A DNA stretch of 64,000 nt from JACJWR01 sp964474045 (GCA_964474045.1 CAYYRC010000012.1:28034-92033), one strand, 5' to 3'. Counted from the first letter of the stretch, positions 48,842 to 58,337 are shown. The notes: generated by a model not told the origin, from the sequence alone. Numbers and translations: made by a program.

Positions 48842-49408
48842 TCAGCCGCCGAGCGCGGCGACGATGCGCTCGTGGACCTCTTCGATCGAGCCCATCCCGT
48901 CCACCTTGCGCACCAGGCCACGCTCCGAGTAGACGGCCACGATCGGCTCGGTCTGCTCGGCGTACACCTGCAGCCGGCGGGTGATGACCTCTTCGGTGTC
49001 GTCGGCGCGGCCCTCCTTGGCGGCCCGGGCGAGCAGCCGGGCGGTCACCTCAGCCGGGTCGGCGGTGATCTCGACGACGGCGTCCAGACGCTTGCCCAGG
49101 TCGGCCAGGATGAGGTCCAGCTCATCCACCTGCGGCAGGGTGCGGGGGTAGCCGTCCAGCAGGAAGCCGTTCTCGGTATCCGGCTCGGCCAGCCGTCCGC
49201 GCACCATGGCGTTGGTCACCGAGTCCGGCACGTACTCACCCCGGTCCATGTACGCCTTGGCCTCGCGGCCAAGGTCGGTGCCCTGCGAGACGTTGGCGCG
49301 GAAGATCTCGCCGGTGGAGATGTGCGGGATGCCGAAGCGCTCGGCGACCAGCGTGGCCTGGGTGCCTTTGCCCGCGCCCGGAGGGCCGATCAGGATCAGA
49401 GACGTCAT
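48842..49408 (-). CDS. adk: Adenylate kinase
   Basis: Balances ATP, ADP and AMP. It has 188 residues, the short form without the zinc LID insert. The P-loop is GPPGAGKGTQ; ISTGEIFRANV, GYVPDS-like EYVPDSVTNAMV and FLLDGYPRTLPQ follow. ATG 49408 overlaps the secY stop by 4 nt (ATGA), fixing the start. Confidence 0.97.
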   Translation of the reverse strand: MTSLILIGPPGAGKGTQATLVAERFGIPHISTGEIFRANVSQGTDLGREAKAYMDRGEYVPDSVTNAMVRGRLAEPDTENGFLLDGYPRTLPQVDELDLILADLGKRLDAVVEITADPAEVTARLLARAAKEGRADDTEEVITRRLQVYAEQTEPIVAVYSERGLVRKVDGMGSIEEVHERIVAALGG

Positions 49409-50700
49409 CGGATGAACCCTTCGTAGTTGCGCTGCTGGAGCTGGGACTGCAACTGCTTCACGGTATCCAACCCCACACCCACCATGATGAGCAACGACGT
49501 GCCGCCGAACAGGAAGCTCTGCCCCACCCCCAGGAACGCGAATCCCGCGAACGGGATGATGGCGATCACGGCCAGGTACAGCGATCCCGGAAAGGTCAGC
49601 CGGGTCAGCACGTAGTTGAGGTACTCGGCGGTGGGGCGGCCCGGCCGGATGCCGGGGATGAAGCCGCCGTACTTCTTCATGTCGTCGGCGACGTCCACCG
49701 GGTTGAAGGTGATCGCCACGTAGAAGTAGGCGAAGAAGATGATGAGCAGGAAGTAGACCACCAGGTAGAGGGGCTCGCTGCCGGTCGTGAAGTTGCGCTG
49801 GACCCATTGCGCCCAGCCCGCCTGACTGCCCGTCAGCGACACCACCAGCTGCGGTATGTACAACAGCGACGAGGCGAAGATCACCGGGATGACACCGGCC
49901 ATGTTGACCTTGAGCGGGATGTAGGTGGAGGCCCCGCCGTAGAGCTTGTTGCCCACCATGCGCTTGGCGTACTGCACGGGGATGCGCCGCTGGGCCTGCT
50001 CGACGAACACCACAGCCGTGATGGTTACCAGGGCGACGATCAGCACCATGGCGAGCACGAACGCGCCCTTGCTCTGGAAGATCGCCGCGAACTGCGCCGG
50101 GAAGCCGGCCAGGATCGAGGCGAAGATCAGCAGCGACATGCCGTTGCCGATGCCGCGCTCGGTGATGAGCTCGCCGAACCACATCACGAGCACGGTGCCC
50201 GTGGTCATGGTGAGGATCATCGTCAGGATCACCGCGGTGGAGGTGTCCGGCACGATCGCCTCGGAGCAGCCCTGGAACAAGCGACCTGGCGTGCGCGCCA
50301 GCGCGACGATGCCGGTGGTCTGCAGCACCGCCAGGCCGACGGTCAGGTACCGGGTGTACTGCGTCATCTTGGCCTGACCGGACTGGCCCTCCTTCTTCAG
50401 CGCCTCCAGCCTGGGGATCACCACGGTCAACAGCTGGATGATGATGCTCGCCGTGATGTAGGGCACCACACCCAGGGCGAAGACGCTCAGCTTCAGCAGC
50501 GCACCGCCGCTGAACAGGTTGATCAGGCCATACAGCGAGTTGCCCTGCACGAGCTCGACGCACTTCTGGACCGAGCTGTAGTCCACTCCCGGCGTGGGGA
50601 CCACGGCACCGAGTCGGTACAGGGCCAGCAGCCCGAGCGTGAACAGGACCTTCTTGCGCAGGTCCGGCGTGCGAAAGACGGCCGACACATTCGTCAGCAC
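49405..50700 (-). CDS. secY: Protein translocase subunit SecY
   Basis: The channel of the Sec translocon in the cell membrane; 431 residues with about ten hydrophobic helices. Conserved pieces are LLALYRLGAVVPTPGVDY, the plug/TM2 region with FSGGALLKLSVFALGVVPYI, and GKFIPGIRPG-like GGFIPGIRPGRPTAEYL. The GTG start at 50700 has GGAGG 6 nt upstream. A 243-nt gap separates it from rplO, and adk is coupled downstream. Confidence 0.97.
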   Translation of the reverse strand: MLTNVSAVFRTPDLRKKVLFTLGLLALYRLGAVVPTPGVDYSSVQKCVELVQGNSLYGLINLFSGGALLKLSVFALGVVPYITASIIIQLLTVVIPRLEALKKEGQSGQAKMTQYTRYLTVGLAVLQTTGIVALARTPGRLFQGCSEAIVPDTSTAVILTMILTMTTGTVLVMWFGELITERGIGNGMSLLIFASILAGFPAQFAAIFQSKGAFVLAMVLIVALVTITAVVFVEQAQRRIPVQYAKRMVGNKLYGGASTYIPLKVNMAGVIPVIFASSLLYIPQLVVSLTGSQAGWAQWVQRNFTTGSEPLYLVVYFLLIIFFAYFYVAITFNPVDVADDMKKYGGFIPGIRPGRPTAEYLNYVLTRLTFPGSLYLAVIAIIPFAGFAFLGVGQSFLFGGTSLLIMVGVGLDTVKQLQSQLQQRNYEGFIR

Positions 50701-50943
50701 TGCTCACCTCCGGGTTGTGGCTCTGCGGGCACGGCGCATTCAGGTCCAGCGGACAGCCAAACCCTATCTGGCCCAACCGACGACCCCGCCGACCGCGAGC
50801 ACATTGGGGCCGAGGCTATCAGTCGGGGACACGTTGCGACCCAGGCGTCGGAGCGTCCGGAGTCCATGGTCAACAGGGGGGACGGTTCGCGCTGGGAACG
50901 CTCCCCGGGCGTTCCCCCCGGAGCGCACTCGCCGGCCGCGGCG
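50701..50943 (-). other. 243-nt gap between rplO and secY
   Basis: The largest intergenic gap in the window. It starts with a hairpin after rplO and contains TAGGGT and GATAGC-type hexamers on the minus strand that could be -10 elements of a secY promoter. I see no coding frame and no recognisable RNA. Confidence 0.4.
50894..50916 (-). terminator. Hairpin downstream of rplO
   Basis: A stem GGGAACG/CGTTCCC (7 bp, loop 9 nt) beginning 28 nt after the rplO stop; no T-run. It may partly terminate the spc cluster before secY. Confidence 0.45.
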
Positions 50944-51387
50944 TCAGTCCTTGACGACCGAACCGCCGGCAGCGGCGATCTTGTCCGCCGCCGCCCGGGA
51001 GACCGCATCCACCTTGACCTGCAGCGCCACGGAGACGTCGCCGTCGCCCAGCACCTTGACCTTGTGGCCGGAGCGGACGGCGCCCTTGGACACCAAGTCC
51101 TCAACCGTGACGTCGCCGCCCTCTGGGTAGAGCTCCGCCAGCTTGGCCAGGTTGACCACCTGGAACGGCACCCTATTGGGGTTCTTGAAGCCCTTGAGCT
51201 TGGGCAGCCGCATGTGCAGCGGCATCTGCCCGCCCTCGAACGAAGCGGGGATCTGGTTGCGGGCCTTCGAGCCCTTGGTGCCGCGACCGGCGGTCTTACC
51301 CTTGCTCGCCTCACCGCGACCCACACGGGTCTTGGCCTTCTTGGCACCCGGCGCGGGGCGCAGGTGATGGACCTTGAGAGTGCTCAT
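50944..51387 (-). CDS. rplO: 50S ribosomal protein L15
   Basis: A 147-residue L15. The Gly/Lys-rich N-terminus (HHLRPAPGAKKAKTRVGRGE, GKTAGRGTKGSKAR) and FEGGQMPLHMRLPKLKGFKN are conserved, as is the C-terminal domain with VKVLGDGDVSVALQVKVDAV. It lies 5 nt after rpmD and ends the compact spc cluster. Confidence 0.97.
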   Translation of the reverse strand: MSTLKVHHLRPAPGAKKAKTRVGRGEASKGKTAGRGTKGSKARNQIPASFEGGQMPLHMRLPKLKGFKNPNRVPFQVVNLAKLAELYPEGGDVTVEDLVSKGAVRSGHKVKVLGDGDVSVALQVKVDAVSRAAADKIAAAGGSVVKD

Positions 51388-51392
51388 CGCGC

Positions 51393-51572
51393 TCAGACCT
51401 CCTCGACGGTCACAAGGTGCTGAACCGTCGCGATCATGCCCCGCACCTGGGGGGTGTCGTTCTTCGTCACGGTCTGCCCGATCCGCTTCAGGCCGAGCGA
51501 CCGCATGGAGTTGCGCTGCGACGACGTTGCGCCGATCAGGCCCTTCGTCTGGGTGACCTTGACCTCAGCCAT
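51393..51572 (-). CDS. rpmD: 50S ribosomal protein L30
   Basis: A 59-residue L30: MAEVKVTQTKGLIGATSSQR, MRSLGLKRIGQTV and VRGMIATVQHLVTVEEV. The ATG shares one base with the rpsE stop (TGATG), which fixes the start and implies coupled translation. Confidence 0.96.
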   Translation of the reverse strand: MAEVKVTQTKGLIGATSSQRNSMRSLGLKRIGQTVTKNDTPQVRGMIATVQHLVTVEEV

Positions 51573-52138
51573 CAGGACTCCCCTGCCGCTCGTGCCCGCA
51601 GCATCGCGGCTGGGGCGACGTCCTCCAGCGGCAGCCCACGACGGGCGGCCACTTCCTCCGGCCGCTCCAGGCTCTTCAGCCCGGCGACGGTGGCGTGGAC
51701 GATGTTGATGGGGTTGTCGGACCCGAGCGACTTGCTCAGCACGTCGGCGATGCCGGCGCACTCGAGCACCGCGCGCACCGCGCCACCGGCGATGACGCCG
51801 GTACCGGGGGACGCCGGACGCAGCATGACCACACCTGCAGAGTCCTCACCAATCACCGGGTGCGGGATGGTGCCCTGGATCCGGGGGACTTTGAAGAAGC
51901 TCTTCTTGGCCTCCTCGACACCCTTGGCGATCGCCGCGGGCACCTCCTTGGCCTTGCCGTAGCCCACACCCACCGTGCCGTCGCCGTCACCGACCACGAC
52001 CAGTGCCGTGAAGCTGAACCGCCGACCACCCTTGACCACCTTGGCCACGCGGTTGATCGCGACGACACGCTCCAGGAACTGGCTCTTCTCGGCGCCGCGG
52101 GCGTTGTCCCGGCCCCCGCTTCTGCGCTGTGCAGCCAT
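51572..52138 (-). CDS. rpsE: 30S ribosomal protein S5
   Basis: A 188-residue S5, involved in decoding fidelity and helicase-like unwinding at the mRNA entry. LERVVAINRVAKVVKGGRRF, GDGDGTVGVGYGKAKEVPAA, RPASPGTGVIAGGAVRAVLE and SLGSDNPINIVHAT are diagnostic. ATG 52138 is chosen; the longer in-frame opening upstream lies in the rplR gap. Confidence 0.97.
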   Translation of the reverse strand: MAAQRRSGGRDNARGAEKSQFLERVVAINRVAKVVKGGRRFSFTALVVVGDGDGTVGVGYGKAKEVPAAIAKGVEEAKKSFFKVPRIQGTIPHPVIGEDSAGVVMLRPASPGTGVIAGGAVRAVLECAGIADVLSKSLGSDNPINIVHATVAGLKSLERPEEVAARRGLPLEDVAPAAMLRARAAGES

Positions 52139-52175
52139 CGTGAAAGTACCTCTCTCGTCTGCTGAAGTTCGTCGT

Positions 52176-52550
52176 CTACAGGGTGAGCCCGGCGGACCGG
52201 GCACCATCGGCAAGGGCAGCGACACGGCCGGCGTAGCGGCTGCCGCCGCGGTCGAAGACCACGGTCTCGACGCCCACGCCCTTGGCGCGCTCGGCCACCA
52301 GCTCGCCCACCCGGCGGGCCTTCGCCGACTTGTCGCCGTCGACGGCGCGAACGTCGGCCTCCATGGTGGACGCCGCTGCCAGAGTCACCCCGGCCGAGTC
52401 GTCGATCACCTGCGCCACGATGTGGCGCGACGAGCGGAAAACGGACAGCCGGGGGCGCGCGGCCGAACCCTCGACGCGCTTGCGCACCCGGGCAGCGCGT
52501 CGCTTGCGCCCGCGAGTACGCGGGTCGGTGTGCTTGTGCTCATTGGCCAT
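52176..52550 (-). CDS. rplR: 50S ribosomal protein L18
   Basis: A 124-residue 5S rRNA-binding protein. RKRRAARVRKRVEGSAARPR, LSVFRSSRHIVAQVIDD, VFDRGGSRYAGRVAALADGA and RSAGLTL are typical. It sits 3 nt after rplF. Confidence 0.97.
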   Translation of the reverse strand: MANEHKHTDPRTRGRKRRAARVRKRVEGSAARPRLSVFRSSRHIVAQVIDDSAGVTLAAASTMEADVRAVDGDKSAKARRVGELVAERAKGVGVETVVFDRGGSRYAGRVAALADGARSAGLTL

Positions 52551-52553
52551 GGC

Positions 52554-53090
52554 TTACTTGCCCGCCTTTCCGGCCTTGCGGCGGATCACCTCGTCCGCAT
52601 ACCGCACACCCTTGCCCTTGTAGGGGTCGAGCTTGCGGATCTTGCGGATGTTGGCGGCGACCTCGCCGACCTTCTGCTTGTCGATGCCCGAGATCGTGAA
52701 TTTCGTCGGCGTCTCGACCTTGAATGTGATGCCCTCGGGGGCCGGAACCAGCACCGGGTGGCTGTAGCCCAGCGCGAACTCCAGGTCCTGGCCCTTGGCC
52801 ACGACGCGGTAGCCCGTGCCGGAGATCTCCATCGCCTTGGAGTAGCCCTCGGTCACGCCGATAACCATGTTGTTGATCAGCGACCGCGTGAGGCCGTGCA
52901 GGGCGCGGTTCTGCCGCTCGTCGTTGGGCCGGGCGACCTCGAGGGTGCCGTCGGACTGCGAGACGGTGATGGGCTCGGCCACGGTCAGCTGCAGGGAACC
53001 CTTGGGGCCCTTGACCGACACATCCTGGCCGTCAATGTCGACCGTGACCCCGCTGGGCACGGTGATGGGGAGGCGTCCGATACGCGACAT
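52554..53090 (-). CDS. rplF: 50S ribosomal protein L6
   Basis: A 178-residue L6. MSRIGRLPITVPSGVTVDID, GPKGSLQL, TRSLINNMVIGVTEGYSKAM, GTGYRV and the C-terminal KIRKLDPYKGKGVRYADEVI are conserved. ATG 53090 is the start by homology; the same frame remains open to 53138. Confidence 0.97.
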   Translation of the reverse strand: MSRIGRLPITVPSGVTVDIDGQDVSVKGPKGSLQLTVAEPITVSQSDGTLEVARPNDERQNRALHGLTRSLINNMVIGVTEGYSKAMEISGTGYRVVAKGQDLEFALGYSHPVLVPAPEGITFKVETPTKFTISGIDKQKVGEVAANIRKIRKLDPYKGKGVRYADEVIRRKAGKAGK

Positions 53091-53103
53091 GGTGTGCTCC
53101 TCC

Positions 53104-53502
53104 CTACCAGACGTAGGCGAGGACTTCCCCGCCCACACCCTGGCTGGCCGCCTGCCGGTCGGTCAGCAGACCGGTCGAGGTCGAGATGATGGCGATGCCC
53201 AGGCCGCCGAGGACCTTGGGCATACCCGTGCTCTTCGCGTACACCCGCAGCCCCGGCTTGCTCACTCGCCGGATGCCGGCGATGGCGCGCTCACGCCGCG
53301 GGCCGTACTTCAGCGTCACGGTCAGGGTCTTGCCGACGCGCGCGTCGGTGACCTCGAAGCCCGCCACGTAGCCCTCCTTGACGAGGATCGCGGCGATGCC
53401 CTCCTTCAGCTTGGAGTGCGGCATCGACACGGTGTCGTGGTACGCCGTGCTGCCGTTGCGGACACGCGAGAGCATGTCTGCGATCGGGTCGGTCATGGTC
53501 AT
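53104..53502 (-). CDS. rpsH: 30S ribosomal protein S8
   Basis: A 132-residue S8, a primary 16S binder and classic spc autoregulator. MTMTDPIADMLSRVRNGSTA, SKLKEGIAAILVKEGYV, SKPGLRVYAKSTGMPKVLGG and STSTGLLTDRQAASQGVGGE are typical. ATG 53502 and ATG 53496 are both possible; the MTMTDPIADML form is common in actinobacteria. Confidence 0.97.
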   Translation of the reverse strand: MTMTDPIADMLSRVRNGSTAYHDTVSMPHSKLKEGIAAILVKEGYVAGFEVTDARVGKTLTVTLKYGPRRERAIAGIRRVSKPGLRVYAKSTGMPKVLGGLGIAIISTSTGLLTDRQAASQGVGGEVLAYVW

Positions 53503-53581
53503 GGCCGGCTCTTCTTCCTCGCTGCGGTTTCCGCGTCGGTGTCGCGGACCTGCAGCGCTCGATGGGGGATGGTCGGGCGGA

Positions 53582-53767
53582 CTACCAGGACGACTTGGTC
53601 ACGCCGGGCAACTCGCCCCGGTGCGCCATCTCGCGCAGGCAGACCCGGCACAGGCCGAACTTGCGGTAGACCGAGTGCGGGCGTCCGCAGCGGGTGCACC
53701 GGGTGTAGGCCCGAACCTTGAACTTCGGCTTGCTGTTGGCTTTGTTGACGAGCGACTTCTTGGCCAC
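53582..53767 (-). CDS. rpsN: 30S ribosomal protein S14, zinc-binding short form
   Basis: A 61-residue S14 with zinc ligands C24, C27, C40 and C43 (YTRCTRCGRPH, GLCRVCLRE), ending ELPGVTKSSW. This is the housekeeping zinc form; actinobacteria often have a second zinc-free copy elsewhere. It follows rplE by 4 nt. Confidence 0.97.
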   Translation of the reverse strand: MAKKSLVNKANSKPKFKVRAYTRCTRCGRPHSVYRKFGLCRVCLREMAHRGELPGVTKSSW

Positions 53768-53771
53768 GTGC

Positions 53772-54341
53772 TCACTTCTCCTTGAAGGGGAAGCCGAGCT
53801 TGCGCAGCAGCGCCCGGCCCTGGTCGTCGTCGGCCGCGGTGGTCACGATGGTGACATCCATGCCGCGGGTGCGGTCGATACCGTCCTGGTCGATCTCCGG
53901 GAACACGACCTGCTCGGTCAGCCCGAAGGTGTAGTTGCCGTGGCCGTCGAACTGCTTGGACGACAGCCCGCGGAAGTCCCGGATGCGCGGCAGCGCGACG
54001 CTGATGAGGCGATCCAGGAACTCCCACATGCGGTCCCCGCGCAGGGTCGAGTGGGCGCCGATGGGCATCCCCTCGCGCAGCTTGAACTGCGCGATCGACT
54101 TGCGGGCCCGGGTGACCTGGGGCTTCTGGCCGGTGATCGTGGCCAGGTCGCGGACGGCGCCGTCGATCACCTTGGAATCGCGCGCGGCGTCGCCCACGCC
54201 CATGTTGACGACGACCTTGACCAGGCCGGGCACCTGCATGACGTTCTCCAGCTCGAACTCGCTGCGGAGCTCGGGCTTGATCGTGTCCAGGTACTTCGCC
54301 TTGAGCCGGGGCATGCCGGCCTCTGCAGTGGTGCTGCTCAT
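53772..54341 (-). CDS. rplE: 50S ribosomal protein L5
   Basis: A 189-residue 5S rRNA-binding protein. VPGLVKVVVNMGVGDAARDS, GQKPQVTRARKSIAQFKLRE, GMPIGAHSTLRG and LTEQVVFPEIDQD are conserved. ATG 54341 shares one base with the rplX stop (TGATG) and has AAGGA 6 nt upstream; GTG 54344 would add one residue. Confidence 0.97.
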   Translation of the reverse strand: MSSTTAEAGMPRLKAKYLDTIKPELRSEFELENVMQVPGLVKVVVNMGVGDAARDSKVIDGAVRDLATITGQKPQVTRARKSIAQFKLREGMPIGAHSTLRGDRMWEFLDRLISVALPRIRDFRGLSSKQFDGHGNYTFGLTEQVVFPEIDQDGIDRTRGMDVTIVTTAADDDQGRALLRKLGFPFKEK

Positions 54342-54700
54342 CACACGTCCTTACCGCTGCGCCGGCTGATCCGCAGGCGCTTCAGCCCTGTGCGGGTGGA
54401 CCCGTCGGCGCGAGTCTGCTCGACTTCCTCCGTGCGGCTGCCGGTGCGAGTGGCCTTGCCGTCCTCGCCGATGAGCATCACGTTGGAGATGTGGATAGGT
54501 GCCTCCTGGTGGATGATCCCGCCTTGCCGGGAGCCTCCCTGGCCGGGAGTCACCTTCGTGTGGCGCACCACCCGGTTGACACCTTCGACCAGGATACGGT
54601 CCGACTCCGGGTAGACCTTCAGCACGGTCCCCTTGGCGCCCTTGTCCTTGCCCGCGCGCACCAGCACCTCGTCGCCGGCCTTGATTCGAAGCTTGGCCAT
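54341..54700 (-). CDS. rplX: 50S ribosomal protein L24
   Basis: A 119-residue assembly initiator of the large subunit. The KOW motif GDEVLVRAGKDKGAKGTVLK and NRVVRHTKVTPGQGGSRQGG, IIHQEAPIHISNVMLI are typical. It follows rplN by 3 nt and is coupled to rplE. Confidence 0.97.
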   Translation of the reverse strand: MAKLRIKAGDEVLVRAGKDKGAKGTVLKVYPESDRILVEGVNRVVRHTKVTPGQGGSRQGGIIHQEAPIHISNVMLIGEDGKATRTGSRTEEVEQTRADGSTRTGLKRLRISRRSGKDV

Positions 54701-54703
54701 GGC

Positions 54704-55072
54704 CTACAGCACCTCCGGCGCGAGCGAGATGATCTTCATGTACCGCTTGTCGCGCAGCTCGCGGCCGACCGGGCCGAAGATGCGCGTGCCACGGGGCTCG
54801 CCGTCGCTCTTGAGCACGACTGCGGCGTTCTCGTCGAAGCGGATGTACGAGCCGTCGGGGCGGCGGGTCTGCTTCTTCACGCGCACGACCACGGCCTTGA
54901 CGACGTCGCCCTTCTTGACGTTGCCGCCGGGGATGGCGTCCTTGACGGTCGCCACGATCACATCGCCGATGCCGGCGTAGCGGCGACCGGAGCCGCCGAG
55001 CACGCGGATGCACAGCAACTCCTTGGCGCCGGTGTTGTCGGCGACCCTGAGTCGGGATTCCTGTTGGATCAT
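54704..55072 (-). CDS. rplN: 50S ribosomal protein L14
   Basis: A 122-residue L14 at the subunit interface. MIQQESRLRVADNTGAKELL, CIRVLGGSGRRYAGIGDVIV, KKGDVVKAVVVRVKKQ and TRIFGPVGRELRDK are diagnostic. It follows rpsQ by 7 nt. Confidence 0.98.
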   Translation of the reverse strand: MIQQESRLRVADNTGAKELLCIRVLGGSGRRYAGIGDVIVATVKDAIPGGNVKKGDVVKAVVVRVKKQTRRPDGSYIRFDENAAVVLKSDGEPRGTRIFGPVGRELRDKRYMKIISLAPEVL

Positions 55073-55079
55073 CGCAGCC

Positions 55080-55361
55080 TCACTTGGCCTTCTCGAGGAC
55101 CTCGACGACGCGCCAGCGCTTGGAGGCCGACAGCGGTCGGGTCTCCATCAGCAGCACGCGGTCGCCGACGCCGCACTCGTTGTTCTCGTCGTGCGCCTTG
55201 AGCTTGGACGTGCGACGCACGACCTTGCCATACAGGCCGTGCTTGAAGCGGTCCTCCACCGCAACCACGACGGTCTTGTCCATCTTGTCGCTCACGACCA
55301 GGCCCTCGCGAACCTTGCGCTCGCCGCGCTCCTTGGTCGTCTGCTCACTCGTGCCGCTCAC
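55080..55361 (-). CDS. rpsQ: 30S ribosomal protein S17
   Basis: A 93-residue OB-fold protein. The core REGLVVSDKMDKTVVVAVED, FKHGLYGKVVRRTSKLKAHD and ECGVGDRVLLMETRPLSASK is conserved. GTG 55361 overlaps the rpmC stop by 4 nt (GTGA), which fixes the start and short N-terminal extension. Confidence 0.97.
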   Translation of the reverse strand: MSGTSEQTTKERGERKVREGLVVSDKMDKTVVVAVEDRFKHGLYGKVVRRTSKLKAHDENNECGVGDRVLLMETRPLSASKRWRVVEVLEKAK

Positions 55362-55585
55362 GCCGCACCCTCCGTCTCGGACGTGATGCCGAGCTCGCGC
55401 TCGCGCATGATCGTGTAGATGCGCGCGATGTCCTTGCGGACCACGCGCACCCGGCCGTTGTTGTCCAGCTGGCCCGTGGCGGCCTGGAAGCGCAGGTTGA
55501 ACAGCTCCTCCTTGGCCTCCTTCAGCCGGGTCACGAGCTCGTCGTTCTCCAGAGCACGCAGCTCTGCGACCGTGTCGTTGGCCAT
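55358..55585 (-). CDS. rpmC: 50S ribosomal protein L29
   Basis: A 75-residue two-helix protein near the exit tunnel. AELRALENDELVTRLKEAKE, ELFNLRFQAATGQLDNNGRV and RKDIARIYTIMRERELG are typical. The ATG shares one base with the rplP stop (TGATG). Confidence 0.97.
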   Translation of the reverse strand: MANDTVAELRALENDELVTRLKEAKEELFNLRFQAATGQLDNNGRVRVVRKDIARIYTIMRERELGITSETEGAA

Positions 55586-56004
55586 CAGTCCTCACTCACC
55601 TCGCGCCGAACGATGCGGCACTTCATCGGCAGCTTGTGCATGGCGCGGGTGAGCGCCTCCTGCGCGGTTGCCTCATTCGGATACGTCAACTCGAACATCA
55701 CCCGACCCGGCTTGACGTTCGCCACCCACCACTCGGGCGAACCCTTGCCCGAGCCCATGCGGGTCTCTGCCGGCTTCTTCGTCAGCGGCCGGTCCGGGTA
55801 GATGTTGATCCACACCTTGCCGCCACGGCGAATGTGCCGGGTGATGGCGATACGGGCGGACTCGATCTGCCGGTTGGTCACATACGCCGGCTCCACGGCC
55901 TGCAGGCCCCACTCGCCGAACGTGACCTTGTTGCCGCCCTTGGACATCCCCGATCGCTTGGGGTGGTGCTGCTTGCGGTACTTGACCCTGCGCGGGATCA
56001 ACAT
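55585..56004 (-). CDS. rplP: 50S ribosomal protein L16
   Basis: A 139-residue L16 at the A-site side of the peptidyl transferase centre. MLIPRRVKYRKQHHPKRSGM, GLQAVEPAYVTNRQIESARI, RVGSGKG-like RMGSGKGSPEWWVANVKPGR are diagnostic. It follows rpsC by 3 nt. Confidence 0.98.
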   Translation of the reverse strand: MLIPRRVKYRKQHHPKRSGMSKGGNKVTFGEWGLQAVEPAYVTNRQIESARIAITRHIRRGGKVWINIYPDRPLTKKPAETRMGSGKGSPEWWVANVKPGRVMFELTYPNEATAQEALTRAMHKLPMKCRIVRREVSED

Positions 56005-56007
56005 GGA

Positions 56008-56799
<792 letters not shown>

Positions 56800-56804
56800 A
56801 CGTG

Positions 56805-57155
56805 TCAGCCCTTCTTGCCGTTGGTCTGGGGCTCGAGCACGACGGTGATGTGGCTCGTGCGCTTGCGGATGCGGTAGGCCCTGCCTTGGGCCCGGGGGCG
56901 GAAGCGCTTCATGGTCGGCCCCTCGTCCACGTAGGCCGCGGCCACCACCAGCGACGACGGGTCGAGCTGCTGGTTGTGCGCGGCGTTGGCGATGGCGCTG
57001 TCGAGCACTTTGCCGACCGGCTCGCTCGCGGCCTGCGGGGCGAACCGCAGGATCGCCTGCGCCTCTGCCACCGGCAGCCCGCGGATGAGGTCCGCCACTC
57101 GGCGGGCCTTCATCGGCGTGACGCGGACGTACCGCGCCTGGGCCCTGGCTTCCAT
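56805..57155 (-). CDS. rplV: 50S ribosomal protein L22
   Basis: A 116-residue L22 whose loop lines the exit tunnel. YVRVTPMKARRVADLIRGLP, VAEAQAILRFAPQAA, IANAAHNQQLDPSSLVVAAA, the tunnel hairpin FRPRAQGRAYRIRKRTSHIT and VVLE are typical. A 55-nt gap follows rpsS. Confidence 0.97.
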   Translation of the reverse strand: MEARAQARYVRVTPMKARRVADLIRGLPVAEAQAILRFAPQAASEPVGKVLDSAIANAAHNQQLDPSSLVVAAAYVDEGPTMKRFRPRAQGRAYRIRKRTSHITVVLEPQTNGKKG

Positions 57156-57210
57156 CCTTGCTCCCTAACTGCTGTGTGCGTGTGTGCGATGCGTGTGGTG
57201 TCGTCGCCGA

Positions 57211-57492
57211 CTAGCGGCGGCGCGCCTTGCGGTCGTCCTTGATGTGACCGCGGAAGGTGCGCGTCGGGGCGAATTCGCCCAGCTTGTGACCAACCATGTT
57301 CTCGGAGATGAACACCGGCACGTGCTTGCGCCCGTCATGCACGGCGATGGTGTGCCCGATCATCGCGGGGATCACCATCGAACGGCGCGACCAGGTCTTG
57401 ATCACGTTGCGGGTGCCCTTGGTGTTCTGGGTCTCCACCTTCTTCAGCAGGTGGTCGTCCACGAACGGGCCCTTCTTCAGGCTACGCGGCAT
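57211..57492 (-). CDS. rpsS: 30S ribosomal protein S19
   Basis: A 93-residue S19. MPRSLKKGPFVDDHLLKKVE, IKTWSRRSMVIPAMIGHTIA and VGHKLGEFAPTRTFRGH are fully conserved. It follows rplB by 8 nt. Confidence 0.98.
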   Translation of the reverse strand: MPRSLKKGPFVDDHLLKKVETQNTKGTRNVIKTWSRRSMVIPAMIGHTIAVHDGRKHVPVFISENMVGHKLGEFAPTRTFRGHIKDDRKARRR

Positions 57493-57500
57493 CGGATCTC

Positions 57501-58337
57501 CTAACGCTTCTTGCCGGTCTTGCGACGGCGCACGATGTACTTGTCGCTCGGCTTCTTGGCCGCACGGGTGCGGCCCTCGGACTTGCCGGCGGGGTTGACG
57601 GGGTGGCGGCCACCCGAGGTCTTACCCTCGCCGCCGCCGTGCGGGTGGTCGACCGGGTTCATCGCGACGCCGCGGACGGTCGGGCGCTTGCCCTTCCAGC
57701 GCATCCGGCCGGCCTTGCCCCAGTTGATGTTGGACTGCTCGGCGTTGCCCACCTCGCCGACAGTCGCGCGGCAGCGCAGGTCGACGTTGCGGATCTCGCC
57801 CGAGGGCATGCGCAGCTGCGCGTACGGTCCGTCCTTGGCCACCAGCTGCACGCTGGCGCCGGCCGAGCGCGCGATCTTGGCGCCGCCGCCGGGGCGCAGC
57901 TCCACCGCGTGCACGACCGTGCCCGTGGGGATGTTGCGCAGCGGCAAGTTGTTGCCCGGCTTGATGTCGGCGTTCGGCCCCGTCTCGACGCGGTCGCCCT
58001 GCTTGAGCTTCGTCGGCGCCAGGATGTAGCGCTTGGTGCCGTCGGCGAAGTGCAGCAGCGCGATGCGAGCGGTGCGGTTGGGGTCGTACTCGATCTGCGC
58101 GACCTTGGCCGGCACACCGTCCTTGTCGGCCCGGCGGAAGTCGATCACCCGGTACTGGCGCTTGTGCCCGCCACCGTGGTGCCGGGTGGTGATGCGCCCG
58201 GAACTGTTGCGTCCGCCGGACTTGCTCAGGGGCTTGAGCAGGCCCTTCTCCGGCGTGGAGCGGGTGACCTCGACGAAGTCGGCCACGCTCGAGCCGCGCC
58301 GGCCCGGCGTCGTCGGCTTGTACTTGCGGATTCCCAT
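57501..58337 (-). CDS. rplB: 50S ribosomal protein L2
   Basis: A 278-residue L2, essential for subunit association and peptidyl transfer. GRNSSGRITTRHHGGGHKRQ, YRVIDFRR, GGGAKIARSAGASVQLVAKD and the C-terminal active region GVAMNPVDHPHGGGEGKTSG (with the conserved His) are present. It follows rplW by 33 nt. Confidence 0.98.
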   Translation of the reverse strand: MGIRKYKPTTPGRRGSSVADFVEVTRSTPEKGLLKPLSKSGGRNSSGRITTRHHGGGHKRQYRVIDFRRADKDGVPAKVAQIEYDPNRTARIALLHFADGTKRYILAPTKLKQGDRVETGPNADIKPGNNLPLRNIPTGTVVHAVELRPGGGAKIARSAGASVQLVAKDGPYAQLRMPSGEIRNVDLRCRATVGEVGNAEQSNINWGKAGRMRWKGKRPTVRGVAMNPVDHPHGGGEGKTSGGRHPVNPAGKSEGRTRAAKKPSDKYIVRRRKTGKKR

